Below, piece by piece: positions 35,366 through 43,335 of a DNA stretch of 64,000 nt (position 1 is its first letter; every line of letters starts with the position of its first letter). The translations under genes and the position numbers were made by a program. Source of the DNA: Laterigemmans sp052161645 (GTDB taxonomy: Bacteria > Planctomycetota > Planctomycetia > Pirellulales > Pirellulaceae); NCBI GenBank assembly GCA_052161645.1, contig CP197414.1. One strand, written 5' to 3'. The notes beneath the pieces were generated by a model that was not told where the DNA came from, made no database searches, and was given only the letters and a program-made list of their open reading frames with translations.

Positions 35366-36122
35366 GGACGATTTGACCTCCTGGATAGCGCATCGAATGG
35401 AAACCGTGTTTGCGAAGGCCCATCGCACGGAACTTCGATCGTCCACGCAGATCGCGGTAACCAGTGCCCGCGACATGTGCATGGACGACTGAACAATCAG
35501 TGGCGACCGCGATTTGCAGTTTGGAAAGGTGACTCGCTCGGTAGAAGAACTCCCAATGCTCGTAGGTTTTCAGGGACTCGTCCCAGCGCAGCGTCGCGAT
35601 TGTTTCCTTGCGAGCGAGAAACGCGTTGCTGACCATGTCGCACCAGGCAACAGTGCCGACACGCTTCTTTTCGCCGCGGTGCATCCAGATGCGTTTGCCG
35701 TTCATCAACGGCGAAAGCATCGTGGGGCGACCGCCTCCACCTTGCCTCACTGCGAGGATGTCGAGTTCGTGCGTCGTGAAGTACTCGCAAACGCAGTCGA
35801 TGTGGAAATCCGCGGTAATTACGTGATCGTCGTCAAGCAGAAAGATGTACTCGGTCTGCGCCGCGTCGATTGCTGCGTTACGTCCGACTCCAACGCCCAC
35901 ATCGTGCCGATCTAGATTGATGACCGTGCAATGCTTGGCGGTTTCCGGATACTTCTCGCTGAAACGCAGTTCCGGTCGTCCGTCATCGACGACGACGATC
36001 GTTGGATCAGCGATGTGTTCACGCAGCGATTCGACCAGACGATGGCAGGACCACGGACGGTGAATCGTCTTGATGCAGAACGTGATGTCTGTTGTGGAAA
36101 TGTTCGCAACCATGTTGTTCAC
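35358..36122 (-). CDS. Family 2 glycosyltransferase
   Basis: 254 residues. GT-A fold opening FCIKTIHRPWSC, nucleotide-binding VVVDDGRPE, and the DxD metal site in YIFLLDDDHVI (about 93-103); later acceptor-side segment LKTYEHWEFFYRASH. This resembles GalNAc-transferase-like GT2 proteins that extend surface glycans. The GTG at 36122 overlaps the upstream sulfotransferase stop by 4 bp (GTGA), and the downstream second transferase started inside its stop. The three were therefore a compact glycan-biosynthesis operon; only this gene survives intact, and it may lack a promoter. Confidence 0.85.
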   Translation of the reverse strand: MNNMVANISTTDITFCIKTIHRPWSCHRLVESLREHIADPTIVVVDDGRPELRFSEKYPETAKHCTVINLDRHDVGVGVGRNAAIDAAQTEYIFLLDDDHVITADFHIDCVCEYFTTHELDILAVRQGGGGRPTMLSPLMNGKRIWMHRGEKKRVGTVAWCDMVSNAFLARKETIATLRWDESLKTYEHWEFFYRASHLSKLQIAVATDCSVVHAHVAGTGYRDLRGRSKFRAMGLRKHGFHSMRYPGGQIVRA

Positions 36123-36571
36123 CCAAACTTCCGGAGATCTGGATTGACGTGTTCGATCGCCGACTGGATTTCATCCTGCGTCGGCGTGATGCCGAGAAAC
36201 TCGACCAGATTGCCGATCACTTCCTCGGGATACGTCACTAACTCGGCGAACTCAATCCGGAACACCGGCACGTTGGGATGTTCGGCGATGAAGTTGTCTC
36301 GGTGGTTGCGGAGACTGCGTTGCAGAACCCCACAGTCCTCGTCGTTTGCCGCGAACCATTGGCCACGATGCTTCTCGCTACGGTTCTGAAGCGAACGAAT
36401 CGACGCTTCGATGTCTCGTTCCACGGAGATGATGCGGAGTGAGTCGCCTAGCCCGGCGTGAAGGTGATTTACGAAGCGACACAGGTGCGGATACTTCGCT
36501 CCAGCGACCGTCTTGTCGCGGTTCGCTTCCGATTTGCGACTGATGATCCACGACTTGAGCGTCTGAGTCAG
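36119..36571 (-). pseudogene. C-terminal part of a sulfotransferase, N-terminus lost
   Basis: The frame reads SWIISRKSEANRDKTVAGAK, then RFVNHLHAGLGDSLRIISVER, SLRNHRDNFIAEHP and FRIEFAELVTYPEEVIGNLVEFLG. The V-ER-D---S segment and the final E-L---PE-----LVEFLGI pattern are typical of PAPS-dependent sulfotransferases. The 5' PAPS-loop region is missing: at about 36572 the sequence joins the truncated C39-like gene of the phage module. Any product would start at internal GTG codons and lack the cofactor loop. Confidence 0.75.
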
Positions 36572-36819
36572 TTGTAGGTCGCTCGCCAGCGTTCGCCGAG
36601 TTCAAACTCGTTGAGCCAGCGGAAGTGGTTGACCAGCGAAGCGTGAACACAGCTTCCTTGATTGAGCCGGCCAGTCCAGTTGCGTTGATGGAGTTGCGGC
36701 GGGAGGTTTGCGATCGGCTGTTCGGGCGGCGGGGCTGGCAGCGGACGGACTTGAACATCACGTTCCGGCAAACAACCAGTGCAGACGAGGAGGGCACACG
36801 CGAAGATTAGATTTCGCAA
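36568..36819 (-). pseudogene. Truncated copy of the C39-like lipoprotein gene (module copy 1)
   Basis: 83 codons from TTG 36819, nearly identical to the first 82 residues of the intact gene at 57628-58230, with the lipobox-like LVCTGC and catalytic-Cys segment NQGSCVHASL. After RATY the frame ends, because the sequence switches to the sulfotransferase remnant. The His and Asn/Asp active-site parts are lost. Confidence 0.85.
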
Positions 36820-36868
36820 CTTGGCATCCTTGCGTGGGAGTCTTTGAAAGAAAGCGAGAGACGAGACG

Positions 36869-37219
36869 TTACTGCAGCAACCGCACGCGGATGGTCGGCG
36901 TGCTGGGCGGTGCGTCTTCGACGGAGATTCCGATCATCGAGTGGTCGTACTGGTTCTTGATCACGTGGTGGCTGATCTTGGACCAGTAAAGAATCGTGCC
37001 GGCGGGGATGTTGGTTGTCGGGTCTTTGACGATCTCAAAGACACCTTGAACGGTGATGCTGCCACGGGCTCCGGCGGCGATACCGAACTTAGCAACGCCG
37101 ACGAGCCAGCCGAGGACAACTACGTCACCGGCGGCGATGTCGGTTTCAGGAACGATCGGGACCGTCACGCCCTCGTGGACGTAGATCGCCCCGACGGGTG
37201 CGATGATTGGATTGCTCAC
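36869..37219 (-). CDS. Phage capsid decoration-like protein (DUF2190-type), copy 1b
   Basis: 116 residues, all beta: GAIYVHEGVTVPIVPETDIAAGD, then GSITVQGVFEIVKDP and a C-terminal IRVRL strand. The layout matches DUF2190 proteins that sit beside phage capsid genes and stabilise or decorate heads. Differs from the copy at 57233 by Trp for Arg near residue 38. GTG start. Confidence 0.75.
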   Translation of the reverse strand: MSNPIIAPVGAIYVHEGVTVPIVPETDIAAGDVVVLGWLVGVAKFGIAAGARGSITVQGVFEIVKDPTTNIPAGTILYWSKISHHVIKNQYDHSMIGISVEDAPPSTPTIRVRLLQ

Positions 37220-37228
37220 GGCGGTTCA

Positions 37229-37558
37229 TCACTGGCTCAGGCGAACGCGGACGAAGTTGTCGGTGGCGGCGGCATCGGCCACGACCTTGCCCAAGTAAAA
37301 CGTGCCGGCGTCGACGTCGGTGACGATGCCGTCGTTGGTCGCGTAGACCTTCTGGCCGGCGGTGTAGACTTCGGCATCGGCGGGATCTTTTGGGATGTCG
37401 AAGACGCCCTCGACGGCGATCGAGCCGAGCACGTCGGCCTTGAGATCGCGTTTGGTGATGCCAACGAGGTCGCCTTGGATAACGATCGAGCCAACGGGGA
37501 CATCAACGTCGGGAGTGAAGTCGACGTGCTTGCCGTCGTGAACGTATTGAGCTTGCAT
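37229..37558 (-). CDS. Phage capsid decoration-like protein (DUF2190-type), copy 1a
   Basis: 109 residues: MQAQYVHDGKHVDFTPDVDV, VLGSIAVEGVFDIPKDPADA and FVRVRLSQ. It shares its fold pattern with the neighbouring 116-residue protein 9 bp downstream. It differs from the copy at 56894 by Asp for Glu in GIVTDVDAG. It should follow the capsid gene, but here the IS-derived segment intervenes. Confidence 0.75.
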   Translation of the reverse strand: MQAQYVHDGKHVDFTPDVDVPVGSIVIQGDLVGITKRDLKADVLGSIAVEGVFDIPKDPADAEVYTAGQKVYATNDGIVTDVDAGTFYLGKVVADAAATDNFVRVRLSQ

Positions 37559-37560
37559 AA

Positions 37561-37604
37561 GAGGCTTGAGGCTCGAGGCCTGAGACCTGAGGAAGAAGAA
37601 GGGA
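37561..37604. repeat. Degenerate GAGnCTnGAG-type intergenic repeat
   Basis: GAGGCTTGAGGCTCGAGGCC and following units; one of several such tracts at gene borders of the phage module. Confidence 0.5.
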
Positions 37605-37615
37605 ATGGGGGTATA

Positions 37616-38814
37616 GGTTCAGGACATAGGTGGCGCCGCGGGTTCAGGACATAGGTAACACTTTAGGGTAAACACAGAGTCCAAGGAGACTTTGTGATGC
37701 CTTGGAAAGAAATTAGTGTTATGAACGTCAGAACCGAATTTGTCCTTCGAGTTTTCGAGGCAAAAGTACCATTTAACGACCTGTGCAAGGAGTTCGGCAT
37801 TAGCCGAAAAACTGGTTATAAGTGGAAGGATAGGTTTCTTCAGCAAGGATTGACGGGGCTAAGCGACCAATCGAGGCGGCCTACTGGTAGTCCGCAACAG
37901 CTTGGTGAAAACAGTGTATGCAACATCGTAAAACTCAAGTTGGCGCATCCTAGTTGGGGGCCACGTAAAATACGAATGGTATTTGCGAGGTCTTTTCCTG
38001 ACTGCGAATTGCCATCAGATAGCACCTTTAAACGAGTCCTAGATAATGCTGGACTTGTCGAGCGAAAAACACGTCGACCAAGTAACGAATCTGGACGTAT
38101 TACCAACAGGATTGAGGCCAAGCGACCGAACCATGTGTGGACGGTCGATTTCAAAGGATGGTGGCGTACAAGTGACAAGAGTCGATTCGAACCGCTGACG
38201 ATTCGAGATCTGTACAGTCGTTTTGTTTTATGTACTCAATCGCTATCGGACAACAAGAGTGATTCAGTGAAAACAGCTTTTGAAAATATGTTTTCAAAGT
38301 ATGGTCTACCTGAAGTCATACGCAGCGACAATGGTAGCCCATTTGCAGCGTCAAACTCACCAATGGGGCTTAGTCGATTATCGGCTTGGTGGTTAGCACT
38401 GGGGATTGATTTAGATCGTATTCCGCCAGCTCGTCCAGACCAGAACGGCTCGCACGAGAGGATGCACCGCGATATTGCATTAGAGGTCGAAAAGAAAAGC
38501 GCGTCGGATTCCAAAACCCAACAAAGTGCTCTAGATGTATGGAGAAACACGTACAATTATGAACGTCCTCACGAGGCGATTGCCATGCAAGTCCCCGCCG
38601 ATCTCTACACAAACTCCACGCGAAGTTTCGATTCCACACCGATCGAACTGGACTATCCGATTGATTATCTCAAGCGAAAGGTAATGAACGGAGGATCAAT
38701 TAAAATTGAAAACATTCGAGTCAATGTGTCAGTTGCGTTAAAGGGATGGCACGTAGGACTCAAGCTAGAATCCGAAGAACGTTACGGACTGTGGTTCAGC
38801 CGTTTAAGACTAGG
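37616..38814 (+). mobile_element. IS481-family insertion sequence, right end missing
   Basis: The left end carries two direct copies of GGTTCAGGACATAGG (37616 and 37641), typical of IS481-type termini. The right boundary is near 38814, where sequence homologous to the intact capsid gene resumes; no matching inverted terminus is seen there. Compared with module copy 2, it replaces about the last 800 bp of the protease-capsid gene, so insertion was followed by an adjacent deletion. Confidence 0.7.
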
Positions 38815-38836
38815 CGATAACGGGCGACCTCTTTGA
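37697..38836 (+). CDS. IS481-family DDE transposase
   Basis: 379 residues from the ATG at 37697 (AAGGAGA 7 nt upstream). N-terminal HTH (NDLCKEFGISRKTGYKWKDRF), then a retroviral-integrase-type core: first Asp in HVWTVDFKGWW, second Asp in VIRSDNGSPFA, Glu in NGSHERMHRD. The last six residues (DNGRPL) are read from flanking phage DNA, so the native C-terminus and right IS end are missing. The catalytic triad is intact, but without a right end the element is probably immobile on its own. Its AT-richer composition contrasts with the surrounding GC-rich module. Confidence 0.9.
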   Translation: MPWKEISVMNVRTEFVLRVFEAKVPFNDLCKEFGISRKTGYKWKDRFLQQGLTGLSDQSRRPTGSPQQLGENSVCNIVKLKLAHPSWGPRKIRMVFARSFPDCELPSDSTFKRVLDNAGLVERKTRRPSNESGRITNRIEAKRPNHVWTVDFKGWWRTSDKSRFEPLTIRDLYSRFVLCTQSLSDNKSDSVKTAFENMFSKYGLPEVIRSDNGSPFAASNSPMGLSRLSAWWLALGIDLDRIPPARPDQNGSHERMHRDIALEVEKKSASDSKTQQSALDVWRNTYNYERPHEAIAMQVPADLYTNSTRSFDSTPIELDYPIDYLKRKVMNGGSIKIENIRVNVSVALKGWHVGLKLESEERYGLWFSRLRLGDNGRPL

Positions 38837-40119
38837 AGTCGGTGACCGTTCCGACGCTGCACAGATCGAACGCTGCGATCGGCGTGTTCTGGGTAAGCGG
38901 CCAGCAACGTCTTGTTCATGACGTTTTCCATGATGCTCGGCAAGCTCATGGAACTGAAACCGGCGCGGATCGTTGCCGTGCCGTCGCCGAAGACGCGAGG
39001 CACATCGATCCCTTCGCTGCGAGCACATTCGGCGACGAGCTCACGCAAGCCGATGTGCCGAAGCGGATCGGCGGCGTTGAGCGTCTTTTCACCATAGCTG
39101 GCCAGCAACGATTTCTCTTCGATGCCAACCGACAGACACGCTGCAGCTTCGAGGATTTCGCGATTGTATCGCGGTGAGTGATGCGTTTGGTCGGGAGCTT
39201 TGGGGCGTTCGCTTCGCAGCACGGCGAGTTCCGTTTTGGTGATGGACCAGCCTTGCTCGATGGCGTCGGCTTCGATGGTTGGATGGTTCCCCGCACAGAG
39301 CTTGCGGATGCCGGCGATGCGGCGAGATTCCGCAGCGGCTTCGGATCGCATCTGCTCGACTGGCGAGGCTTGCTTCGGTTCCGTTTTCGTTTTGGTGGTC
39401 ATGTTCAGACTCGCATTGACAGGTTCGAGATCGTCCGTGGTTTCGGTGTCGTCACCGGTATCATCCGTCTCGTCACCGTCAACCATCCCAGCGGCCACGC
39501 GGGCTTCGGTGTTGTCGTCGGCACCGAGGGCCACGAAGGAGACTTCGCCGAGGGTGGACTTGCGGGCGATGTAGACCGGACCTTGATGATCGCGGCCGTT
39601 TGCCTTCGCGGTCTTGCCTTCGGGAATGAAGACAACCTTGTCGGCACTCGCACCGAGAGACGCCTGCCAGGGGAATCCGTTCTCGCTGGTCGCGATGACT
39701 TCTTGGGCTGTGACCCCGACACCACTGATGACGCCGGCGACCTGCAGCGATTTGTCGGTGATCGTGATGTCGTCGGTGTGGCCAACGATGCTGCCGCGAT
39801 CATGGTCCTTCAGGATCGGTCGCGACTTGCGAGTCACACGCATGCCGGCCAAGTCAACGACGACCGGATAAGGCCAGCCGCCCAGTCGCATCGCTCCGCC
39901 GGTGTACGCGGTCATCGAGAATTTGCGAAGCGCCGGCTTGTCGTCGCCTTCGACTGGTGGATCGGCGGCGGCGAGCGTGATCGTCGCTGCGTCATCGCAA
40001 ACGATACGCAGCGAACTGGGGACGTTGTTAGTCTTGAGTCCGGAGTCTTGAGTCTGGAGGGAATCCTCCTCGCTACAGACTACAGACTGATGGCTACGGA
40101 CTGGTGTTGTCTTCGGCAT
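38815..40119 (-). pseudogene. Prohead protease-capsid fusion gene, broken copy
   Basis: The first about 380 codons match the protease part at 54765 (ALRKFSMTAYTGGAMRLGG, PWQASLGASADKVVF, KSTLGEVSFVALGADD). After NVMNKTLLAAY a single extra base (near 38893) shifts the frame into PEHADRSVRS, and the remaining capsid domain is replaced by the IS481 segment. An insertion of GAGTCTTGAG-type repeat sequence near the 5' end adds about 25 residues not present in copy 2. It overlaps the portal gene end by 26 bp. Confidence 0.9.
40030..40103. repeat. GAGTCTTGAG-type repeat inside the 5' coding end
   Basis: Units such as GAGTCCGGAGTCTTGAGTC and CTACAGACTACAGACTG lie within the first codons of the protease copy 1 and are absent from copy 2. 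Confidence 0.6.
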
Positions 40120-41584
40120 GGTCTTCCGTGACTTCGGGTTCGGATGAAGAATCAGTTTCGTCGGACTCGATCGTTAGACCGAGGTCTCGCATCAGTGCGA
40201 TCTCTTTGGCACGTTGTTTAAGTTCCGTCTCCCAATCACGCCCCTGCCGCGCAAATTCGATAGCCAGAGTTGTCGTATGACTGGCGAGACGGATTTTTTG
40301 TGCGTTGGCTTCCTTGGCCGGATCGACGTGCTCGTGCCCGTCCCAGAACCATTGGTGCTCGAAGGTTGAATCGAGCGTGCGAAGCGAGTTGGGCAGGTAG
40401 CCCTCGATGAGGATGGCTTCGCGGAGCCACGCTTTCAGAATGCGATCGAGCACCACGCGGGCGAGTTGCGTTTGCTCGACACGAATTGATTTGAAATAGG
40501 TTTGGTGATCGAGCCGACCGCTGGCGTAGTTGTATCCGCTCGAATTACCAGCGGCGACATTGAACGGCATGTTCAAACAACGAGCGATTTCGTTGAGGAT
40601 TTCCTTCTTGAACTCGGCGTATGTCGTCGACGGTTGCTCCGACTTCATCTGAGCCATCTTCCAGCCGCCCGGCATCGTCAACAGCATTCGCTTTTCAAGT
40701 TCGATTGGCTCGAACGGTTCAGCCGCATCGGCTTCGCCATTGGCCGGCGCGTCTGTGTAAAGGATGCCAGCGAACTCAGCGGCCGTTTCGGCGGCGGCGA
40801 GAACAGCTAATGTGAATCGGCGAAGTTGAGCAAAGAGCGGTAGTGCCGGCGTGATGTCGGGGATACCGCGAATCTGTCCCGGCCGATCGCAGCGAAAGTA
40901 GTGCAGCACTGAAGCGGCCGGCACTGTGTCGTATTCGTCATCAACTACGAAGAACCCATCACCCGGATGTTGCCGCAGCACGTCGTACGCGATCGGATTC
41001 CCGTCGGCATCAAACCGGATGCCATCCAAGTAACGGCGCGTGTCGGGAACCAACGTTGGCGTGGCGACTTGATCCGCTTCGATCAAACGCAGGTCGAGGT
41101 TCACCGGCGTATCCAGTCGTTCGTTGCTAGTCAGCAACCCAAACGCCTCGCCATCGGAAACGCGAGCAAGTCGCATGGTTCGCAGTTTTTCTGCGAGACC
41201 GATCGCTTCGCACCAACCAAAGAATTCATATTCAACGAAGCGGTTGGCTGCATCATCGCCGGTCAACATTTGCAACCGTGGACCGGTGCCGACCACATCA
41301 TTGGCGAGCGTTAGCGTGATGCCGCGAGCGTAGCTGTTGTTGGCGACTTCGTATCGCGAGCGGTTTCGTAGCGTGCGCCGCACATCAGGCGAGTTCGCGG
41401 TCGCGGCCGACAACCCGTCCGCACGCGACCAATGTTTGTAATTATCGAGTGTCGTGTTGGCGGCGTCGTACTTGGCCCGCAAACGCGAAAAGAAGGGCTG
41501 CCGGGGCGAGCGTCCAGAGGCGGCGGGCAAGGTTGCCGATCCGCCGCGCAATTGCTCGATAATCCCTGACAAACGTTTCAGCAT
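40094..41584 (-). CDS. Lambda-type phage portal protein, copy 1
   Basis: 496 residues. Portal-family features: an N-terminal YDAANTTLDNYKHW with SADG-type segment, RSRYEVANNSYARGITLTLANDVVG, a wing region with IRGIPDITPALPLFAQLRRF, and LNMPFNVAAGNSSGYNYASG before the stem/clip. This is the layout of lambda gpB-type portals, which form the dodecameric DNA entry ring of the head. The sequence is essentially identical to the copy at 53294 apart from the first few and last few residues. The frame is intact although the downstream capsid gene is dead. Confidence 0.9.
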   Translation of the reverse strand: MLKRLSGIIEQLRGGSATLPAASGRSPRQPFFSRLRAKYDAANTTLDNYKHWSRADGLSAATANSPDVRRTLRNRSRYEVANNSYARGITLTLANDVVGTGPRLQMLTGDDAANRFVEYEFFGWCEAIGLAEKLRTMRLARVSDGEAFGLLTSNERLDTPVNLDLRLIEADQVATPTLVPDTRRYLDGIRFDADGNPIAYDVLRQHPGDGFFVVDDEYDTVPAASVLHYFRCDRPGQIRGIPDITPALPLFAQLRRFTLAVLAAAETAAEFAGILYTDAPANGEADAAEPFEPIELEKRMLLTMPGGWKMAQMKSEQPSTTYAEFKKEILNEIARCLNMPFNVAAGNSSGYNYASGRLDHQTYFKSIRVEQTQLARVVLDRILKAWLREAILIEGYLPNSLRTLDSTFEHQWFWDGHEHVDPAKEANAQKIRLASHTTTLAIEFARQGRDWETELKQRAKEIALMRDLGLTIESDETDSSSEPEVTEDHAEDNTSP

Positions 41585-41626
41585 CCGTGCTGTTCCCTGT
41601 TGCCGTCCCCGGCAGCCCTTGTAGAA

Positions 41627-41704
41627 GTCTGTAGTCTTGAGTCTGCAGTCTGTAGGCGAGATCAGAATCCTCCGGACTCCGGTCTCCAGCCTCTCGCCTG
41701 CCTG
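41627..41704. repeat. GAGTCTGCAG/GTCTCCAG-type intergenic repeat
   Basis: Short imperfect units (CTTGAGTCTGCAGTCTGTAG and CTCCGGTCTCCAGCC) fill the gap between the portal and small-protein genes. A related tract occupies the same place in copy 2. Confidence 0.55.
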
Positions 41705-41902
41705 TTAGCCAGCCGATGGCGGAACGATCTTGTTGAAGCGGAGTCCGCGATGCGGTTTCGCCACGGCCTTCTTGGCAGCGAGATGTTTGTCGGCCGCGAT
41801 CTGATCGGTCAGCTTGTGCTGTTCCACGGACCCCGCATCACCGGATGCCTTCGCAGGCCCGGCAGCGTTCTCGCGAATCTGATCTTGAAGGTCATTTGGC
41901 AT
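41705..41902 (-). CDS. Small phage-module protein, copy 1
   Basis: 65 residues (MPNDLQDQIRENAAGPAKAS, LTDQIAADKHLAAKKAVAKP, GLRFNKIVPPSAG). Charged and helical, ending with a conserved GLRF-IVPP motif. Its place immediately before the portal gene is where lambda-like phages encode the gpW head-tail connector, but I see no convincing gpW signature. Nearly identical to the genes at 52616 and 52969. Confidence 0.7.
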   Translation of the reverse strand: MPNDLQDQIRENAAGPAKASGDAGSVEQHKLTDQIAADKHLAAKKAVAKPHRGLRFNKIVPPSAG

Positions 41903-41938
41903 TTCACTTAACTCCGAAAAACGATTGCCCTCCCTTTC

Positions 41939-42109
41939 TTAGTTATGCGATCTATCGCATCGGTGTCCCAAACTCTTCTCGCGTTTTTCCACAAGTTGAC
42001 CAATCACGAGGCTTCTCATTCCGGTCAGCCGATACGGTTCAACGTCTTGATGAAAGATCAACCAGCCGACGGCGTTCTCGCGAATCTGCTCATCCAAATC
42101 GTCTGGCAT
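41939..42109 (-). pseudogene. Deletion-fused remnant of the first small phage-module gene
   Basis: 56 codons: starts MPDDLDEQIRENA like the 65-residue genes, then jumps to GWLIFHQDVEPYRLTGMRS, which corresponds to the sequence beyond the stop of the copy-2 gene at 52813. An internal deletion removed about 150 bp. Confidence 0.7.
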
Positions 42110-42441
42110 GTTCGGGTCTCAAAGGCATTGGTCGTTCTCAGGTTACCTATGCCGTGATTCCGCAAACGTGTCAGCCGAAATGGAATTTCTTTGTTAACTT
42201 TTCGGTGTTGGCTGGACGTGCGACGCCGAATATGCTCGGAGTAGCACTCCAGCAGCCATGTTTTGTGGCGCCTCAAAGCAATAACTCAGTCTAGATTTCG
42301 TCGATTTCCTCGATTGCGGATGGAAACGAGCAGAAAGCATCTCCACCTGTTCGCCAGCTGGTAGTCAGGGATAATCACACGACCTGAGATATTTCTACAG
42401 CCGGTTTGTTGCTCAACAGGAGTCACGCAAAGGACTATACG
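42110..42441. other. Intergenic region at the outer end of inverted repeat arm 1
   Basis: Homology to arm 2 ends at about 42172. Beyond this no gene, terminase remnant or recognisable att site was found. The methyltransferase promoter should lie here. Confidence 0.4.
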
Positions 42442-43203
42442 ATGGACGAGCAAACTCTATTCAGCCTAATGGTGGACCTGCACCGGGACGGATTGCGTCA
42501 AGGACCTGGAAGCGATGACGAGACATGTCGGGCCCTTAAATTGACTCAGCTCGACCAGGCTGCACCAATCTCGATTGCCGACATCGGTTGCGGTACAGGT
42601 GCTTCGACGTTGGTACTCGCTAAGGAACTACCCGATGCAAAGATCTGTGCTGTCGATTTGTTTCCTGAATTTCTCGAAACCTTGATGGACAAGGCTCGGG
42701 ACGCTGGGTGCGCTGAACGAATCGAGACCCTGGCAGCTTCGATGGATGCCCTTCCATTTGAAACCGAATCTCTAGATCTTATTTGGTCAGAAGGTGCCAT
42801 CTACAACATTGGCTTTCGCAATGGTGCCGAGTTATGGCGACCTTACCTACGTCCAGGTGGCGTAATGGCAGTCTCGGAGATCACGTGGCTGCGCCCCGAT
42901 CCACCAGCAGAAATCCTAGAGCACTGGAACGCCGAATATCCCGAGATAGCAACGGCTCCCGAAAAGATTGCAACTCTTGAGTCGGCGGGCTATGACCTGA
43001 TGGGCTACTTCGTACTTCCATCAAGCTGCTGGCTCGACAACTACTACGAACCAACGGCCCGTCGCATCCCAGATTTTTTAGCGCGTCACAGCGATGGCCC
43101 GGAGGCGATGCAGGTCGTAGAGATGGAGCGTCAGGAGAGCGAGCAATATCGACAATACCAGGATTGGTTCAGCTACGGATTCTATGTTGTACGTAAGCGA
43201 TAA
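42442..43203 (+). CDS. Class I SAM-dependent methyltransferase
   Basis: 253 residues from the ATG at 42442 (AAAGGA 9 nt upstream; the frame begins at 42406). Motif I IADIGCGTGASTL, acidic end of strand 2 AVDLFPEFLETL, motif II region DLIWSEGAIYNIGF and motif III YLRPGGVMAVSEITW. Class I fold of the small-molecule type (UbiE/Methyltransf_11/25-like). The substrate is unknown. It is the only intact plus-strand gene between the two inverted phage modules and appears monocistronic. Confidence 0.88.
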   Translation: MDEQTLFSLMVDLHRDGLRQGPGSDDETCRALKLTQLDQAAPISIADIGCGTGASTLVLAKELPDAKICAVDLFPEFLETLMDKARDAGCAERIETLAASMDALPFETESLDLIWSEGAIYNIGFRNGAELWRPYLRPGGVMAVSEITWLRPDPPAEILEHWNAEYPEIATAPEKIATLESAGYDLMGYFVLPSSCWLDNYYEPTARRIPDFLARHSDGPEAMQVVEMERQESEQYRQYQDWFSYGFYVVRKR

Positions 43204-43335
43204 CTAGACGCTCTAACGAGGCTGTTTCTCAATGCAAACGGATGGCCGGTTCTTGTCGCAACGCTATTAATCGTTTCCTATTCGTGGATGAAGTTAGCCC
43301 CCCCTGCACGCATCGAGCAGACTGGACTGCACGAT

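Larger units (their letters stand above)
36572..42172 (-). repeat. Inverted repeat arm 1: phage head module, degenerate copy
   Basis: Reads on the minus strand in the same order as 52555-57873 on the plus strand: small protein, portal, protease-capsid, two decoration proteins, lipoprotein. Long stretches (portal, decoration genes) are essentially identical. Differences: an IS481-type insertion with deletion of most of the capsid region, a +1 frameshift, a deletion in the first small gene, and truncation of the lipoprotein gene. Confidence 0.9.

Noticed and set aside
36941..37654. 237-codon plus-strand frame across the decoration genes
   Set aside because: Asp/Val/Gly-rich antisense of two beta-rich genes; a mirror frame appears over the second copy (56858-57613), which shows only that both copies share the sequence.
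38782..38890. C-terminal about 35 residues of copy-1 protease as real protein
   Set aside because: The intact copy shows that they arise from a one-base shift followed by reading into the IS element.
41705..41902. Calling the 65-residue gene gpW
   Set aside because: Position before the portal fits, but the sequence lacks a pattern I can match to gpW, so only a neutral name is given.
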